A stretch of DNA of 64,000 nt from positions 124,001 to 188,000 of the forward strand of contig NC_044577.1 in NCBI RefSeq assembly GCF_901933205.1. The letters run 5' to 3'. Made by a program: the position numbers and the translations under genes. Below, piece after piece: positions 32,634-46,477 of the stretch (position 1 is the stretch's first letter; each line of letters opens with the position of its first letter). The notes beneath the pieces were generated by a model. The model was not told the origin of the DNA and searched no databases. It saw only the letters and a list, made by a program, of their open reading frames with translations. The DNA is from Camarhynchus parvulus. Its lineage: Eukaryota; Chordata; Aves; Passeriformes; Thraupidae.

Positions 32634-33937
32634 GGATGTCACTATACCTGCGATGGCAGCCCAGCCACTGGTGCCTGGGACCCCACAAGCCTTGCAGGGA
32701 GCCCACCAGCGCTGGGGCTCAGCCTGCTTGCTGGAGCAGGGGGGCTTGGGACACCTGCCAGCACTTTCCTCTCAGCTCCTGAGACAAGAAAGCTGCGCCA
32801 GGGGGACAGGCATTCCCATCACATCCCAACCTGCAGGACATCTGCTCTGGGCTCTGCCAGGGGAGTCCCCACCACGCGGCACAGCCGAAGCTGCGGGCAT
32901 GGGGGCACCATGGAGGCACAACATTTTTTGAGAAGCTCTTTCTTCAAAGACTTTTGGAGAGACTCTCTTCTCAGTTTTGGAGAAGCACCTTCTTCACTTT
33001 CTTGGCTTTCAGGGCTTTCTGCTCAAGCCAGTCAGGAACAAGAGAGGCTTGTTACAGAGGAGAAACCCACAGGGTCACCCAAGATTGCAAAAAACCCTTC
33101 TCCCCAGGGCCATGCTCAGGGCAGGGAGTTGGCTACAGGGTCAGAGCTGTCAAGGCCAGGAGGCAGAAACAGGAGCACAAGTCCTTAGGGATATCTGGAG
33201 ATGAGCATCTTGTCACTTGGAAAGATGGCAGGAGAGACTGAGGACCTCTACAGCAAGGCACCCCAAGGTGGGATTGACCATCTGCTCTTTATGGCCAGAG
33301 ATGGAGATAGTCCTGGAGGAGTCCCAGGTCCTGCCAAACCCCACGTGGGTGGGAGCATTAATTGCTATGGAGGGGTAGGGGGAGAGGTGAAATACCTGAG
33401 GGCTGACCCTGGTACAGCTGCAGCTGTAACTTGCTCCCAAAAGCACAGGAGGGCACCAAAAGCTTTAAATAAAACATTTTAAAGCATTAAATAAAATGTT
33501 GATGGCTCCAAAGAGCAGAGTCAAACCCAGCAGAGCAGCACAAACCCAGCTGGCACAAAGTTTGCACCCAGGCTGGGCGCATGGAGGCAGCAGGAGACCT
33601 GCCACACTGGGGGACCATGCGGGGCTGCTGCCACCTCTGTCACCCTGCCTGTCCTCTGACAGCATCTCTGAGGGGATGGTCAGGCAGAAACGCTGCAGGT
33701 TTGGCTGTTGGAGGTGTCCCAAGCTGAGACAACTCAGAAGAACCCAGAAGCTCCACTGATTACAAGTTAAAGCAGTGGAGGACCCTGTCCACTCTACACA
33801 GGCAGATACATCAAATAATGATGCTTTGGATAAACAGCATTCAAAACCAGTGGAAAATAATCTGCAGAATGTGCTGAACTGAAACTTCACGAACCCAAAA
33901 AACTTCAGGCACCCTTTTTTCACTCCAACATGAATTT

Positions 33938-34002
33938 ACAGAATCACAGAATAAGCTGAGCTGGAAGGGACCGTCAAGGACCATCGAGTCCAGCCAACCA
34001 CC
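33938..34002 (-). mobile_element. CR1 LINE 3' tip
   Basis: Reversed tail CAGAATCACAGAATAAGCTG, then GGAAGGGACCGTCAAGGACC. Confidence 0.7.
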
Positions 34003-37000
34003 CAGGCACTGAGGTGTGTGGGCTCTGCTGGGCTGCACATGTGGCGCCAGGAGATGAGGGCACTGCAAGGCAAATGTGCACAACATCTCTAACCTACTGA
34101 AGATGCTCTCCCAGAGAGCAAGCACACCCAGGGACAAGTCCTGCTGCCTGACACTTCATGGGGGTCTGACCTGATCTGGCTTTCCAACACACCTCCTCAG
34201 GCTCCCACAAGGGAACTCTCCTGGGATTTTGAAAACCAGCCAGCAACTCCCAGAAGAGGGTTGCTGGGAAGGGATCTGTCTTCATGCATCAGCTCAGCAG
34301 AGTCATTTCCTCTCAGCATTCTCCCTTCCTCTCTCCCCTTCCCTCACAGGGGATTATCCCAAGAAGCAGAGCTGACCTCCCCCTCCCTGCAGGCAGGGAA
34401 AAGCAAACCCCCGTTGGGAGCAGCTCTGCAGAGCTGGAGAAAGCTGGAGGCCAGCTGGCCGTGTCAGCAAAGACTTAATGATCGTGGTATGGCCTGTGCA
34501 AGGCGCCTGCTGACCGTACAAGGCCCCGAGCAGCTGCAGCCTGTCAGACCCCGTATGCCCTGGGGAGCTCTTCCCACCCCACTGGGGACCCCCGTCCCTG
34601 CCTGGAGCCCAGGCCTGGCCCCCCCAGGGCTGTCATCAGGCATGACGTCCCAGGAGCACCTCACCACATCGCTGGGCTGGAGCAGCGTCCAGCTTCCAAA
34701 GCATTTTAAATCATTGCCTTTTCCAGCTCTGTGGTGCTGGAAACAACAGCCAGCAGTGTCCTCAGGACATGGAATAGCTATTTCTTTGGAAGAGCGTGAG
34801 CTGGTTTTGCAGGAAACAAATCCACTCCCAAGACAGCGGAACTAGCAGCACGCCACCGTGTCTCAAAGTCCAACGACACAAGCCTGTGAAGGATGTCCCC
34901 ATCCCCTTCCTCTTCAGATGAGGACAGAGAAATTGAGCCCTATGGCTCTGTCCCCCCCGACAAGAGCAGGGAACCTCCTCCATCTATCATCCTTGCTCTG
35001 GAGTGCCATGAAGATGGGCAAGGGAAGCCCCTCCAGGGTGCCTAAGTGCCCCAGGGAATGGGTATCCTCCTTTCCCCGTCTCAGACCACAGCACTGCACT
35101 AAACTTTCAGTCCAATTCCAGATCAAACTGGGTGCTGGGAAAAAAAAGTACACTTGAGACAGAATTTTTGCTTTTTCTTCTCCCAGAGATTGAGAAAAGA
35201 GTGAGTTTGCTCTGTTTTTCAGACATTAACTCTTCCATATAACCTTTTCTTCCCTTTAATCAAATCCACTTGGAAATGGAAAATAGTGCTTCCACAGGAA
35301 ACATGGAAAGGAGCTGGAATTCATTCCCATGGGAGAAGCCAGGATTGAACCCATCTGTACACACAGAACCAAAGGGTGCTTTGGAAAGCAGAGAAGGACC
35401 GGGTGCTAGGTTGCAGCTGGGGCTACTTTGTCCCCTCAGATGGTTCTGGGAGATGCCCCAGATAGGGAACAGCAAACTTCCCCAGGTTGTAACCACACAA
35501 AGCACACCAGTGCCCTGCCAACTGCCTGAGTCATCTTTTTCACCTTCCCCCCACTCCTGGGGACGTGGGCACCCAGTGATGGAAATGTTTGGGATGATGG
35601 ATATTTCCATGGTTACCAGGGGCTGCACCTCCCCAGACTGGCTGTGGGACCCCAAGCTGTCTGTCCCAGCCTCCATCCCAGTGTCCTCCCCATCTCTGTG
35701 CCCAGTCCTGCACCACAGCAGCAACCGTGCTGTGAGCCCAGTGCTGCACCAACCACAAACCCCACCGGAAAGAACGTGGCTTGTGGTGCTTCTGCTCATG
35801 ATAATTCAGCTTTCCACAGTGGATCTCTGCAGGAGGAGGCAGCAGAGAAACCCCTCTGAGCAGGAAAACATCATCTCTCCCAGAGGTGCCTTGGGAGAAC
35901 CTCACCATGGCAGAGCAGGCCTAGGCAGCACCAGAGGGGGGTCTGGCATCCACCCACCTGCAAAAACACCCCAAGGAAGAGACAACCCATCTTCCAAAAC
36001 CCTTGACAGCCCTAGGAAGCGGCCCTTGGCACCCTCTCCTTGCTGAGGGCTCGAAGCCCCCCCAGAAGACGCAGCCCAGCTGGGACATTGGTGCCTCTCC
36101 GCAGCGCTGACCCAGCACGAACTTGCCTGCTGTGCTGCTCGCCAGCTGCGTCCGAGCTGGCCGGGGGGAGCCTTCCCTCCCTTCCAGTGCTGCTTGGGGA
36201 TACACTCTTCCCTTCCCAAGCCACCTCAGGGAGTCACCACCACTCCAGCGGGGATTTCCAGCTCCCATCCATCCAGCACACAGAGGGTGTGAGTGTTCCC
36301 CTCCAGCCCACTCCACAGACCCCTTCCATGCTGGCACAGACAGGACACAGCACGGCTCCAGCAGCAAATCCACGTCCCCACACCCAGGATGGTGCGTGCT
36401 GGGTTAATGTTTTCCCCATTACTTCACTCTGGCCTCCGCTCTTATGGAAAAAACCAAACCATCTGGTAATAATATTTCCCTAATAGCTGTCTGGGTCTGT
36501 GGGAAAGCTTGGCTCAGCTTCTTAGGGAAGATGAGAGGGTCGAATGAGAGGGAGGTTGTGGATACAGCGTGGGAGCTGGAGGAGAGGAGATAATGCTTTC
36601 AGGATCCTTTTCCTGGGCCACCCCAGTGCTTGCAGGGATTCTCAACTCACAGGGGAGCCACAGGACGCCAGGATGACACACATTTGGGGTACCCCACAGT
36701 TTAAGTCACACTCTCTTCCTCTGTCCCACAGTGGAGGCATGAAGGTGGGCAGCAAGACTCACTTCCAGGACTTTCCCCTCACCTCCATTTTACACTCAGA
36801 AAATAGAAACAGCCCAAAGCAGGGGATTTGGGGAGTTGGGAGCATCATTGTTGGGGAACAAAACTGGCTCCAACCAGAAGGATCAGCAGCAAAGACCTGC
36901 ACTGTCTTCCTGTTCTTGGAGAAAAGGCAGCACCCTGGGACATGCCACCTTCAGCCCTGGGGACATCACTGGAGGGGCAGGGGACAGAGGAACCCTCTCT

Positions 37001-37944
37001 TGTGGAGTACATCCAGGAAAAACGGATGGAAAACCATGCACTAACCCCATCAGCAGCTGAGCAGGGAATATTTTCCACTCTTCTGCGATGAGAGGCGCGG
37101 CTTGGGTGATTCCCAGGAAGCAGAGCATGCCTGCCAGGCTGGACACGTGTTCCCTGGGGAAGGCAGCCCCCAGGCGCTCAAGGAAAAGCGGAGCAGCCAC
37201 CAGACACAGCCCTGCCTGCAGCTGGGGGGACTGCAAGCGCTGGTTCCAGCCAGCCCCACGCTCCCAGAGCCCGGCCTGCATCTCTGGACTGCGAAGGGAT
37301 GAGCTACGCAGGTTGAAAACCTGCTTTTCCTCTGCCGTGGATTGCAGCCCGCCTCTGCATCCGTGTGGATGCAGGCGTCAAACCAAAGCATCAATCCCAA
37401 AGCCTTGGGAAGGACAGAAAAAGCATCTTCCTTGTTGGCTGCCTTCTGCATATCTCAGCTGGCTTCCTGGCACAGCGCAGCACAGAGCCAGCCGGATCCT
37501 TTCCATAGTTTTCCACAGGGATTGTCCACCCCAGCCCAGGAGCTTGCACGTATCTAGCAAGCCCCCAGAAGTTCCCAGTAGCCCCTTCCCAGGCTGTTTC
37601 TGCTCCCATTTTTATTAAGCATGCGTGTTCACACTCATTATTTTTACCAGCCCAGCAGCTGTCCGGGCTCTGGGTGTGTCTGTGCCCTTCCAGAGCAGTG
37701 CTCTGATGCAGCAAGGCGTGCAGCCCAGCTCCCTCCACACCAGAGCCAGATCCAGCTGCAGCCCTTTCCTAGAAGGATGAAACAAGTCAACCATCCTTCC
37801 CGGCAAGAATGCCTTCCCGGCCCACTCCAAGCAGTGCCGAGCATCTTCCTTGGATCTTTCACAGACAACAAGGAGCAAATGCAAACCATCCACCCATGGA
37901 GAAAGGGGAATGACTTTACACTGAAAGTAGGTTTTTGTCGGATA

Positions 37945-38162
37945 TATGGAAAGAAATCCTTCCCTTTGAGGGTGGGCAATCCCTGACACACGGTGCCCAG
38001 AGAAGTTGTGGCTGTCCCTGGATCCCTGACAGTGTCCAAGGCCAGGCAGGACGGGGCTTGGAGCAACCTGGGGTGGTGGAAGGTGTCCCTGCCCATGGCA
38101 GCGGGCAGAACGAGATGGTCTTTAAGGTCCCTTCCAACCCAAACCACCCCATGGTTCTAGGA
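37945..38162 (+). mobile_element. CR1 LINE 3' region
   Basis: Forward: GAAAGAAATCCTTCCCTTTG, GTGCCCAGAGAAGTTGTGGC, GGTGTCCCTGCCCATGGCAG and CCCTTCCAACCCAAACC. Confidence 0.8.
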
Positions 38163-39894
38163 TTGCTCCCCTCAAGCCTATTTCCTCTGCTCCACGCAGC
38201 AGATTCCAGCACAAGCTGCTGCCAGCGGAATCCCAGCAGGGTGTAAAGATAAGCATCTCCCCCCCCATAAGTTTATTATTTTTTAGAGGCACAGCCAAAG
38301 GTAAACAGGCTGTTTTAATCTCCAAACACTCACCCTCTCAGCAGGAAGCCATGGAGCCACAGCCAGCACAAAGGGCTGGATGCGATGAACAGAGCTGTGG
38401 GGCCTCTGCACCCTTTAATGCCTTCAGTGGGGCACAGCAGCTTTCTCTTGCAGCTGCTGAGTCCTGCAGAGGTTAAGCCAGTGCATTCAGGTGGTTCACA
38501 TCCCTCTGCATCCCACCTCTCCAGCCTGGGCAGGGATTCAAGCCATGTGCTGGGGTGGGCGGACACAACAACCTTTGGGGTTGTTTGCACACACAGCCCC
38601 ACTGGCTCCTTCCCCAGGGCTGCTCCCACCTGGGGCTGGCTCTGACTCTGGGAAAGTCTCCCAGCTCAGCAAAGGCCACAGAAGGCGCTTCATGGATGGC
38701 CCAGGGCTCGCAGGGACGGGGGAAAGGAGCCCTGAGCCACATTTCCCAGAGCATTGCTCTGTCGGTGACACCCCACTTTGGGGTGGTCTCCGTGGCGCTG
38801 CTGCTCTGGGAAGGGGATGGGAACAGCAACAGGGGCTTTTCTCCAAGTGAAAGCATACAATCCACTCCTGGGCAGGAGAAACCCAGGAAACCTGGTTTTT
38901 AGTCAAAAGTGGGTGCCAGGCCTGGAGCTGTATGTTGTGGTTGGCTTGTCAGGGAGCAGGGCTGGGCACCCCAGCCAAGGGCATGTCAGGAGTGGCACAA
39001 ACAAGGGGAGGATGACTTCCAGATTCCACAGAGATTTGGAGCTACTGCTCCCTGGGTTTGAGCAAGGGTGTAGAGAAGGGTGAACTGCCCTGCCTGCCTG
39101 CCACAACCCCTTTGCAGGGCCAAATGGGAGAAGGGGTGATGTGCACTTGGAAAATATAATTCCAGATGGAGAAGAAAGGTTAATACAGCTTTTTTGCCTT
39201 TGTTTCCACATAAGACAGAGGTCTGGGCAGGCAGTGCTGGCCTCTCCTGGATGAGTGTCATGCCCAGGGCTGGATGGGCTGGAGATGAGACCCTCACTGC
39301 ACCGGGGCAGCGCTCTGGCTTCTCTTCTCGAGTAGAAAGGAAGCATCCCAGAGGAAAACCATGCCCCAGTGTGTCCAAAAACAGCACCAGGGCCGCTCCA
39401 AGGTCCAGCAGGGCTGGCACATGGCGGGCTGGTGGGGTGTGTTTGAGAGCTGCCATTGTGTGGGGCTGCATGGGGAGCCTGTACACCATCTGGATCGCTA
39501 GCAGCCCCTGGATTGCTGGGCTGCTCCCAGGGCCCGGCAGTGACTCGCGCTTGCTATAAACACGTCTCCCGATGGATAATGAATCCCAGTCGTCACCGCC
39601 TTTCAGGAACACTCTGGATTCTCTTTGCAGTGCTCCCCCTGTCCCGTTCTCCCTCCCTCCTGGCAGCCCTGCTCCCATGTGGGATCATTTCCTGATGCTG
39701 AGCGGAGCCAGGGCTCTGAGGCCCATTTCCCAAACCACGTTTTTTTTCATGGGCTGAGTTTCCCCATTAACCATTCTGGGGGCCTCGAGGCTTTTGAGCT
39801 ACGGGGGCACCCCAGCACCGCGCCCCTCTCCTTGTGGGTGCCCCGCTGCCCAAACCCCGGCTTGCTCCCCAGCCTCATTCCACTCACCACGGAG

Positions 39895-40288
39895 GGCACT
39901 TCAAGCAACAAAAGCTTTATTGCAATGACACGGATAAGCCACGAAATACATCGCAAAGCATCGGGGGGCGATGAGGAAGCGCAGATAAGGGCGGTGGGAA
40001 GCAGTGGCTCGCACTGGGAGCTGCTGCACGCTGGCTGCAAGCTGCTGTCCTCCTGAGACCTGCTGCCCCAGCCCCCCGAGCCCGCTGCCGCCCCATGGCC
40101 CGGCTGAGGGAGCGGGGTCTGGACAGCCGTGGGTGGGGGGTTCGGGCAGTGGCCCCAAGGGCGCCACGAAGGAGCGGGAGAAGCTCACAGGAAGCCGGCA
40201 GCATCTTCGGAGGGGGCTCAAGCATCAGCCATTGGCAGCAGGTCAGGCGGTGAAGGTGTTCCTCCCGTGGGGGTCAGGGTCTGCAGAG
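39895..40288 (-). other. Candidate terminal exon of an unknown minus-strand transcript
   Basis: A good acceptor (TTGCTTGCCCCCCAG) at 40289 and a canonical AATAAA at 39916-39921 followed by TTTTGTTG bracket about 390 nt of CpG-rich sequence. Open frames after the acceptor are short (14-22 codons). There is no homology I recognise. Confidence 0.3.
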
Positions 40289-42429
40289 CTGGGGGGCAAG
40301 CAAGGGAGATGGTCAGGGCTCCGCCAAGGCTCCCGTCCCGGCGCCTCTTGGCCTCTCGGGCTACACCAACGTGAGGCTGCTTCAACACCCCGAGCAACTC
40401 TCCAGTGTGATGCTGAAATCACCCACACCCCAAAACGCCAAGCTGGAGGAGCCATGCCCACACAGAGCTCTGCTACACCACAACAAATCTCCCTTTTTTG
40501 CCATGGGAGCTCACATCCAGCATGAGCTGGGCTGCCAGGTGAGCCCGGGTGGTTGCCCGGCATGCTGCATTTGCCTCATGGGTTCTCACTGAGGGCTGAG
40601 AGTGGCCTTTTGGGAGCTTCAGAGAAGCCAGCTGAACACACTGAGGCTGTTGCTGGGCTGAGGATCTGCCCTTTCTCTGCCCTACAAACCCATGGCTGCA
40701 GGGATGGTGACTGTGGAGAGCTGGTTCTGCTGGACCCCATCAACACGACTTGGGGGTGATGAGCAAGGGCACAGCTGTGCTGGGGGTGATGGGCAGCTGA
40801 GAGAGGAGCACTGGGGAAGGGCACACATTCCCTACAACCTCTGCCTGGTGCTGCACTGCACCGCCCTGCCTCTGGAAATCACACTTCAGCCCAAAACATG
40901 TTGAGGGGAGATCTACTTGCAACAAGAACAAATTTCAGTCTGCAACTGAAAAATTGTTTTAAGCATAGAGATGGCAGTTTCTCTGGGTTTGCATTTTTAA
41001 CTGGCTTTTTACTCACAGTTCCTTTGCAGTGCTCCTGTAAGAGATTTGGGAGCACGGCTGCGTCCTTGGCAGCACAGAGCAGCATCCCTTGGGAAAACCA
41101 CATCACCAGCTGCAGCAGCAGTGTCAGGTTACAACACTGCAATGTCCTCCCACCAAAAAACCCTCCACACCGCTAACTGGGTGAGCACATTATGGCCTGC
41201 TCCTCTTTGCACTGGGCAATCCCGTTGGATATCTGTTGTGGTTTGATCCCAAGCTGTGCACGCAATCCTCAGTTCCGGAGCGATGCTGCCCCATCCCTCG
41301 GAGCTCTGTGGGCCTGGCCACGCTGCCAGCTGGCTGCTGGCCCATCACCACTGTGCCCATGCTTGCACAGAGCATCTCACACCCTCAACATGCCCATGCT
41401 CCCATGGGGCATCCTGTGCCACCCAGTCCCACTGGACACAAGAAAACCCAGAGAAGCTCCAGAGACAAGTGTCACCCATCCCATTTGATCCAGACACAAA
41501 TTCTCTCAGACACAGGCTTTCTCCAGGGACAAATAGTGACACTGCCTGCAGGCAACCAGGACACGGCGCTCCAAATGTGCTTCAAATATCCCAGTCCTCA
41601 TACACATCCCAGCCTATCCTTTTGGGATCAAAGCGATTCCTTCTGGAAACAGCACGCGTGTCCTAAATCGGCCACAGTTCTTCTGTTCAGCATGGGGCTC
41701 ACACACAAAGCCTCCTCCCCTGCTCCATCCTCATCCCCACATCTCCTGGCTGATTTTCTTCCCGTTGTGCAGAGCGGACTTGATCATCATTTCTGGGAAG
41801 GGACATCACTGTGGTTAAACTGCCTAAACACAAGTGTGGGAATCCAGAGCCAGTCTGGCTTTGAACTTGGCTGTATTTGTTCTCTGGGATGCTTTTGGAG
41901 CAATCTGGAGTGTCATCTTCCTCTTTGCAGGACAAGGGCGCTGGGGCAGTTGGAGGAGGGCTACACATCTGGGTGGAGGGAGTTGCACATCTGGTACATT
42001 CAGTACTTCCTAAAAGTCACTGCCACGTTACCCTTTGGACGGGGGCCTGGGGCTCGCTGCATAGCACAGCAGATCAGGATCTGCAGCTGCATTCCTTCTG
42101 AAGGGAAAGCAAAAATATCCCTCTCAGCAGAGTCCCAGCTCCCTGTAACATCCAGCATGGGAGCAGGGGGACTGCATGGAGACCACGACCTTTCTGCAAG
42201 TCATTCCGGCAGCTGCAGAGGCTCCTGCTGCCAGCCAAGGCGCAGAGCAACCAGCTTGGCAATGCCTCCCTGGGGCCCACAGGCACGGAGACCCGTTGGT
42301 CCTCCCCAGCAAAACCTTCTGCCAGCCAGAGGGGCTCGGGCCACCATAAGGGGGTGGCTTGTGCCACCCACGGCCAAGGAGGTGCTCGACACACGTCCTT
42401 GCCCGTGTGGGCTGGCTCCATGCAGGTCC

Positions 42430-42740
42430 CAGCACTGCCGGGGCCGTTCCCGCAGCGGGGCGCGGGATGTCCCTGCCCGTCACCAGTGCCACACACCAAA
42501 GGCCACTCCCTTCCCAGCAGCGCGGGATGTCTGTCCTCTGCGCGCATCGGAGCAGCGGCTGGAAGCACGGACGGCGCAGCGCCGCCCGCATCCCGGCGCG
42601 GCTGCGGATGCATCCATGAAAAGCCGGGCAATGGGGACATCTAGTGACCAGCCGGAGGCGCCAAGGCCGGGGACAGCCCGACCCCCGGGCGGGGGGCTGC
42701 AGCCGGGCAGGGCTGCGGGAGATGCCTTCCATCCCTGCGG
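42430..42740. promoter_or_regulatory. CpG-rich patch, possible promoter
   Basis: About 300 bp dense in CG dinucleotides and GC (for example GCGCGCATCGGAGCAGCGGC) in a region otherwise CpG-poor. It could be a promoter for an unknown transcript in either direction or simply a GC-rich patch. Confidence 0.35.
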
Positions 42741-43514
42741 CCAAGGAGAAAACGGGATTAAGCATTCATCCCTGCCACACCACACAGAGATCCCCCAGAA
42801 ACTCTACCTACCCTTGGTAATGAAGCATAAACTGGGAATTAATATAATTAAAAGTGACTAGCATGGATACAATAACAAATGCTGGAATAGCAGCTCAAAG
42901 AGAGTATGAAATTTAAAGAGTCTCCCCGGTGAAAGTCACTTTCCCTTAGGAGAAACAATCTATTTTTTTTCAGCCTTATTCTGTCCTAGAGGGAAAAAAT
43001 GCACAGAACACTGCATTGTTTTGGGAGAGAAAAGCAATGTACTAAAGCTATTCTGTTGATTAACTGGGACATTCACCTTGTACTGAATATTCACTGCAAT
43101 ATTTGAGTTTTTTTCCCAGTGGCATTGCTGTGGACGCATCATCACAGTATTTTAAATCTAAAACGGAAACCCAAGACCTATCACAAATCAAAGAAAAACA
43201 CTGAGGTTCCTTGCAAAGAAAATAGCAAATCTCCTTTTGAGTTATCCCAAGGAAATCAAAGCTGAGTTTGATACATTCCTTGTAATTTTGTTGTTATCCT
43301 TGTTGATATCAACACGCTCCCAGGAGATGCTGCAATGGTTTCAACACCTCTTTCTCCAAAGCTAGCACAAGCCCAGATGATGAAGATAAGCTGATTCCCA
43401 CATAACACTGCAGTTTCATCTTTTTTTTTTCCTTTTTAAATTTGCAAAATAAGCTTGGCAATGTGACTCCCAAAGAAAAGTTGTGAAGCCAAAGAGAATG
43501 CCAGGAGGAGGGAT

Positions 43515-43607
43515 GCTTCAGGTTGTCCTGTGCAGTATCAGGAGCTGGACTCGATGATCCTTGCGGATCCCTTCCAGCTGAGGATATTCGAGGATTCTAT
43601 GACTGTG
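43515..43607 (+). mobile_element. CR1 LINE 3' tip
   Basis: Forward: GGAGCTGGACTCGATGATCC, then CCCTTCCAGCTGAGGATATT and the tail GGATTCTATGA. Confidence 0.75.
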
Positions 43608-45560
43608 CAGTGCTCCTGTGAGGTGACCCAGTGACTGCTACTGCTTGGACTGTCCCTTGTCCCCCTGTGGCCGCATCCAGCATTCCCTGGAGCGCTCCCA
43701 TGAGCACAGATCCTCGTGGCAGCACAAGCCTTGACACAACGTCTGGGACACCTGCCTGACGCCAGAGCAACACTCACATCCAGCCTCTTCTGCCTCACCC
43801 CTGATTCCTGGGGTGACTTTCCTGCAGCCTGGCTGGGTGATGGATGCCTGGCAGTGGGCTGGGATGCGGATGGTACCCAGAAGGGGTGTTGTCCGTGGGT
43901 TCGCTGGTGTGGGGATGGGTGCAGAGGAATTGCCGCAGTCTGCTCCCCCTCTCCAGCAGCCTCTGAGCTCAGCTGCACCTGGCAGACCCAACCTGGCATT
44001 TGCTATTTTTGGCAGCACTCTCTCTGTGGAGGTGGGGACGGCACAGGGAGCACACACACACACAGAGATGAGGGATTCAGGGCAGCCGTGATCTGCAGGC
44101 ACTGTGCAAAGCCATTTCTGTGTCCAGGATGCTGTCACACTCCCTGGCCTTCCCCAGGTGTCTGAATCCCACAGCCTTGTTGGCCTGGGATGGATTTCTC
44201 AGTCTTGGTCAACGTGATTCTGCTGCTGCTGTGCCCCCATCTTCTCCGCATGAAGAAGCTCTCCCCATGCTCCAGCTTGTCCTACAGCCCCACAGAGGAG
44301 CTAAGAATGGCAGGATGGGCTGGCTTCCTCCATACACCGTCCCCATCTGAGGAGACAGCACCCCATGGGCAGGCTGCCATGGAGTGTGGTGGAAGTGGGA
44401 TGGGAAGCTTTTGCCCTGGCTCACCCCCCAGGCCACCGGGGTGGTTATTTTCACTGGGTCTCACACACAGATATTTCATTCCTCCAACAGATAAAACACT
44501 TGTTCTAAAGCAGAATGAGGAACAGGAGAAAATGAGGAGTGCCCCCTGACTCCCCACAGCATCTGTGCTCCTCTGGATGGGGAACCAGGGGATGCTCTTG
44601 AGCTTGCGTGGCTGCTGGGCCACCCAAAACGCACAGCTGAACCCAAAGTGCCGGGAGAGCAGGGCAAGCAGTTGGAGACAGGCAGCAAAGCACCTTATGG
44701 ACGACCTGGGAGCACCTGGGAGCACCTGTCAGCCACAGAAGCTTGGAAGGCTTCAGACAGCTGAGCATGAACATGTTTCAGGATACCTGGGCAGAGCAAA
44801 CCCTGATGCTCAGGGGCACCACCCTCACCTTTCTGGGCTCCTGGGCTGTGCTCTCATGCTCACCAGCTCCCTGCTGGAGCCCACAACCCCCTGCCCATCC
44901 TTGGCCCCACTGATGCAGTGGCATCACCTGGGATCCCTGACAGAGCCTGAGTGGGTGCTGAGCAGGCAGTGCCGGAGACAGGAGGAGAAGTGGCCCAGCA
45001 TCCTGGCAGGAGAAGGGTGGGAAACGGCCAGGGGTGCCTGCTGGTACTGAGGGTTGAAGAGAGGGAAAGGCCCAGGAAGTCTTGGGGCTCACCTCGACAA
45101 ACAATGCATTTTCCATGTGGTACAGTGCAAAAATATACCGTGTGGCTGCCTCAGCTGTCTGGGGACACAGTGTATCATGGTCCCCTCATGTGCAATCTGG
45201 GAAAAGGGACAGTCAGGAATTAACAAATGAAAAATGTACATTTCCCTGCTGGAGAGGCAGGAGAGAGAAGAAAAGCCTGGAAGCAGAAGGCAGGGCTGGG
45301 CAGAGAGGGTCTTGGGGAAGGGTGTGGGAGACACACATGGCAGATCCGTCCAGACAAGGGGGCAGTGTAAGATGATGGTTGTCACACCATTAACTTATAA
45401 ATTAATCTCAGGGAAAACCAAAGGATTATGCAAGCCGAATACTCTCCCTTTGGGGAAAAAAACAAAAAACAAAAAAAACCAAAAGCATGGAATCACTCAG
45501 GAAGTGCATCAGTCATTTCTCTAAAAAAAATGAAAACAAAATATTATGATGCTGATGAGA

Positions 45561-45602
45561 AATAATAATAGTAATAATAGTAATAATAATGATAATAATT
45601 TA
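45561..45602 (+). repeat. Microsatellite (AAT)n, imperfect
   Basis: AATAATAATAGTAATAATAG followed by further AAT units, just beyond the PCBP3 3' end. Confidence 0.9.
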
Positions 45603-45754
45603 AAAAATGGAGAACTCTTGCATACAACCCCCACCTTCCCTCCAAGTAGCTAAAAAGGTGTGGAAGGATGCAGAGGGAAGGATGGGGCTGGCATTGCTGG
45701 GGCAACCCAGGAGAAGAACAATCGGAGCCCATCAGTACCAGAGCTGCACAGACA

Positions 45755-45760
45755 TTTATT
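45755..45760 (-). promoter_or_regulatory. PCBP3: PCBP3 poly(A) signal AATAAA
   Basis: A minus-strand AATAAA in the context GTTCAATAAATGTCTGTGC, followed by GT-rich sequence. It is the first canonical signal after the PCBP3 stop. Confidence 0.75.
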
Positions 45761-46477
45761 GAACACAAACAACGACAAACACAGCTGGCTCACAGAGCTT
45801 CCTGAGGTTTTGCTTGTGGGGGATTGCCAAAAGAGGGCTTTCAAAGGCCCCTGGGGGTGTGAGTCCCATACAGCTGAGTTCTTCCCACTTCCAGGTGCTT
45901 GTTAGTTAAAAAAGAAAAGAGCATTTGTGTGTATCTGTGTGTGTGTGATTCCCTTAGTTCAGTAGGAAAATGGGCTTGTCTGGACCATGCCATGTTCCAA
46001 GAGAGAAGCCTGCGGGCTGAACCCGTACTTGGCTTCTGCTTCCCAAATAACACAGGGTGAAAAGTACGCCCTTACCCTAAGGGCAGGGGCGTGAGGCGGC
46101 GAAGGTGAGCCAGGACAAGCAAGGGGGAGCACCAAAGGAAGGAGGGTGAGAAAAATTAATTCGTCTGAAACATGCACAGCTCTGGGTGGCATCATTATGT
46201 CCATACACTACAGAAAGTACTGCCAACGTCAACTCAATGTATGGGTAGCTATGCTAGACTGACACTAGAGACCCCACCAGCTCCTGAAGTCTTGCCAGTG
46301 AGAGAAAAAAAACAACGCCCCCCACCCCTTGTCCCCAAAAAGCAGATGAAGCAGATGAAGAATTAACACCGTAACGCTGAAAATAAGGACCATAACCAAA
46401 GAGTTTGGGAGCAGCTTCGGGAGCACAGATTAAAGAGCTTGTAAAGAAACGTTCCAGTGTGTGCATACACGCCCGTG

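Larger units (their letters stand above)
32700..45700. other. Intergenic DNA between PCBP3 and COL6A1
   Basis: Thirteen kilobases with CR1 tips, a short CA tract near 44050-44062, GC/CpG-rich patches (about 39.8-40.3 and 42.4-42.75 kb) and no recognised gene. In human no protein-coding gene is known to me in this interval. See the findings for a candidate transcript. Confidence 0.6.

Noticed and set aside
42124..42765. 213-codon minus-strand open frame in the CpG-rich patch
   Set aside because: Arg/Pro/Ala-rich and unlike any family. CpG-rich DNA tends to lack stops in several frames at once.
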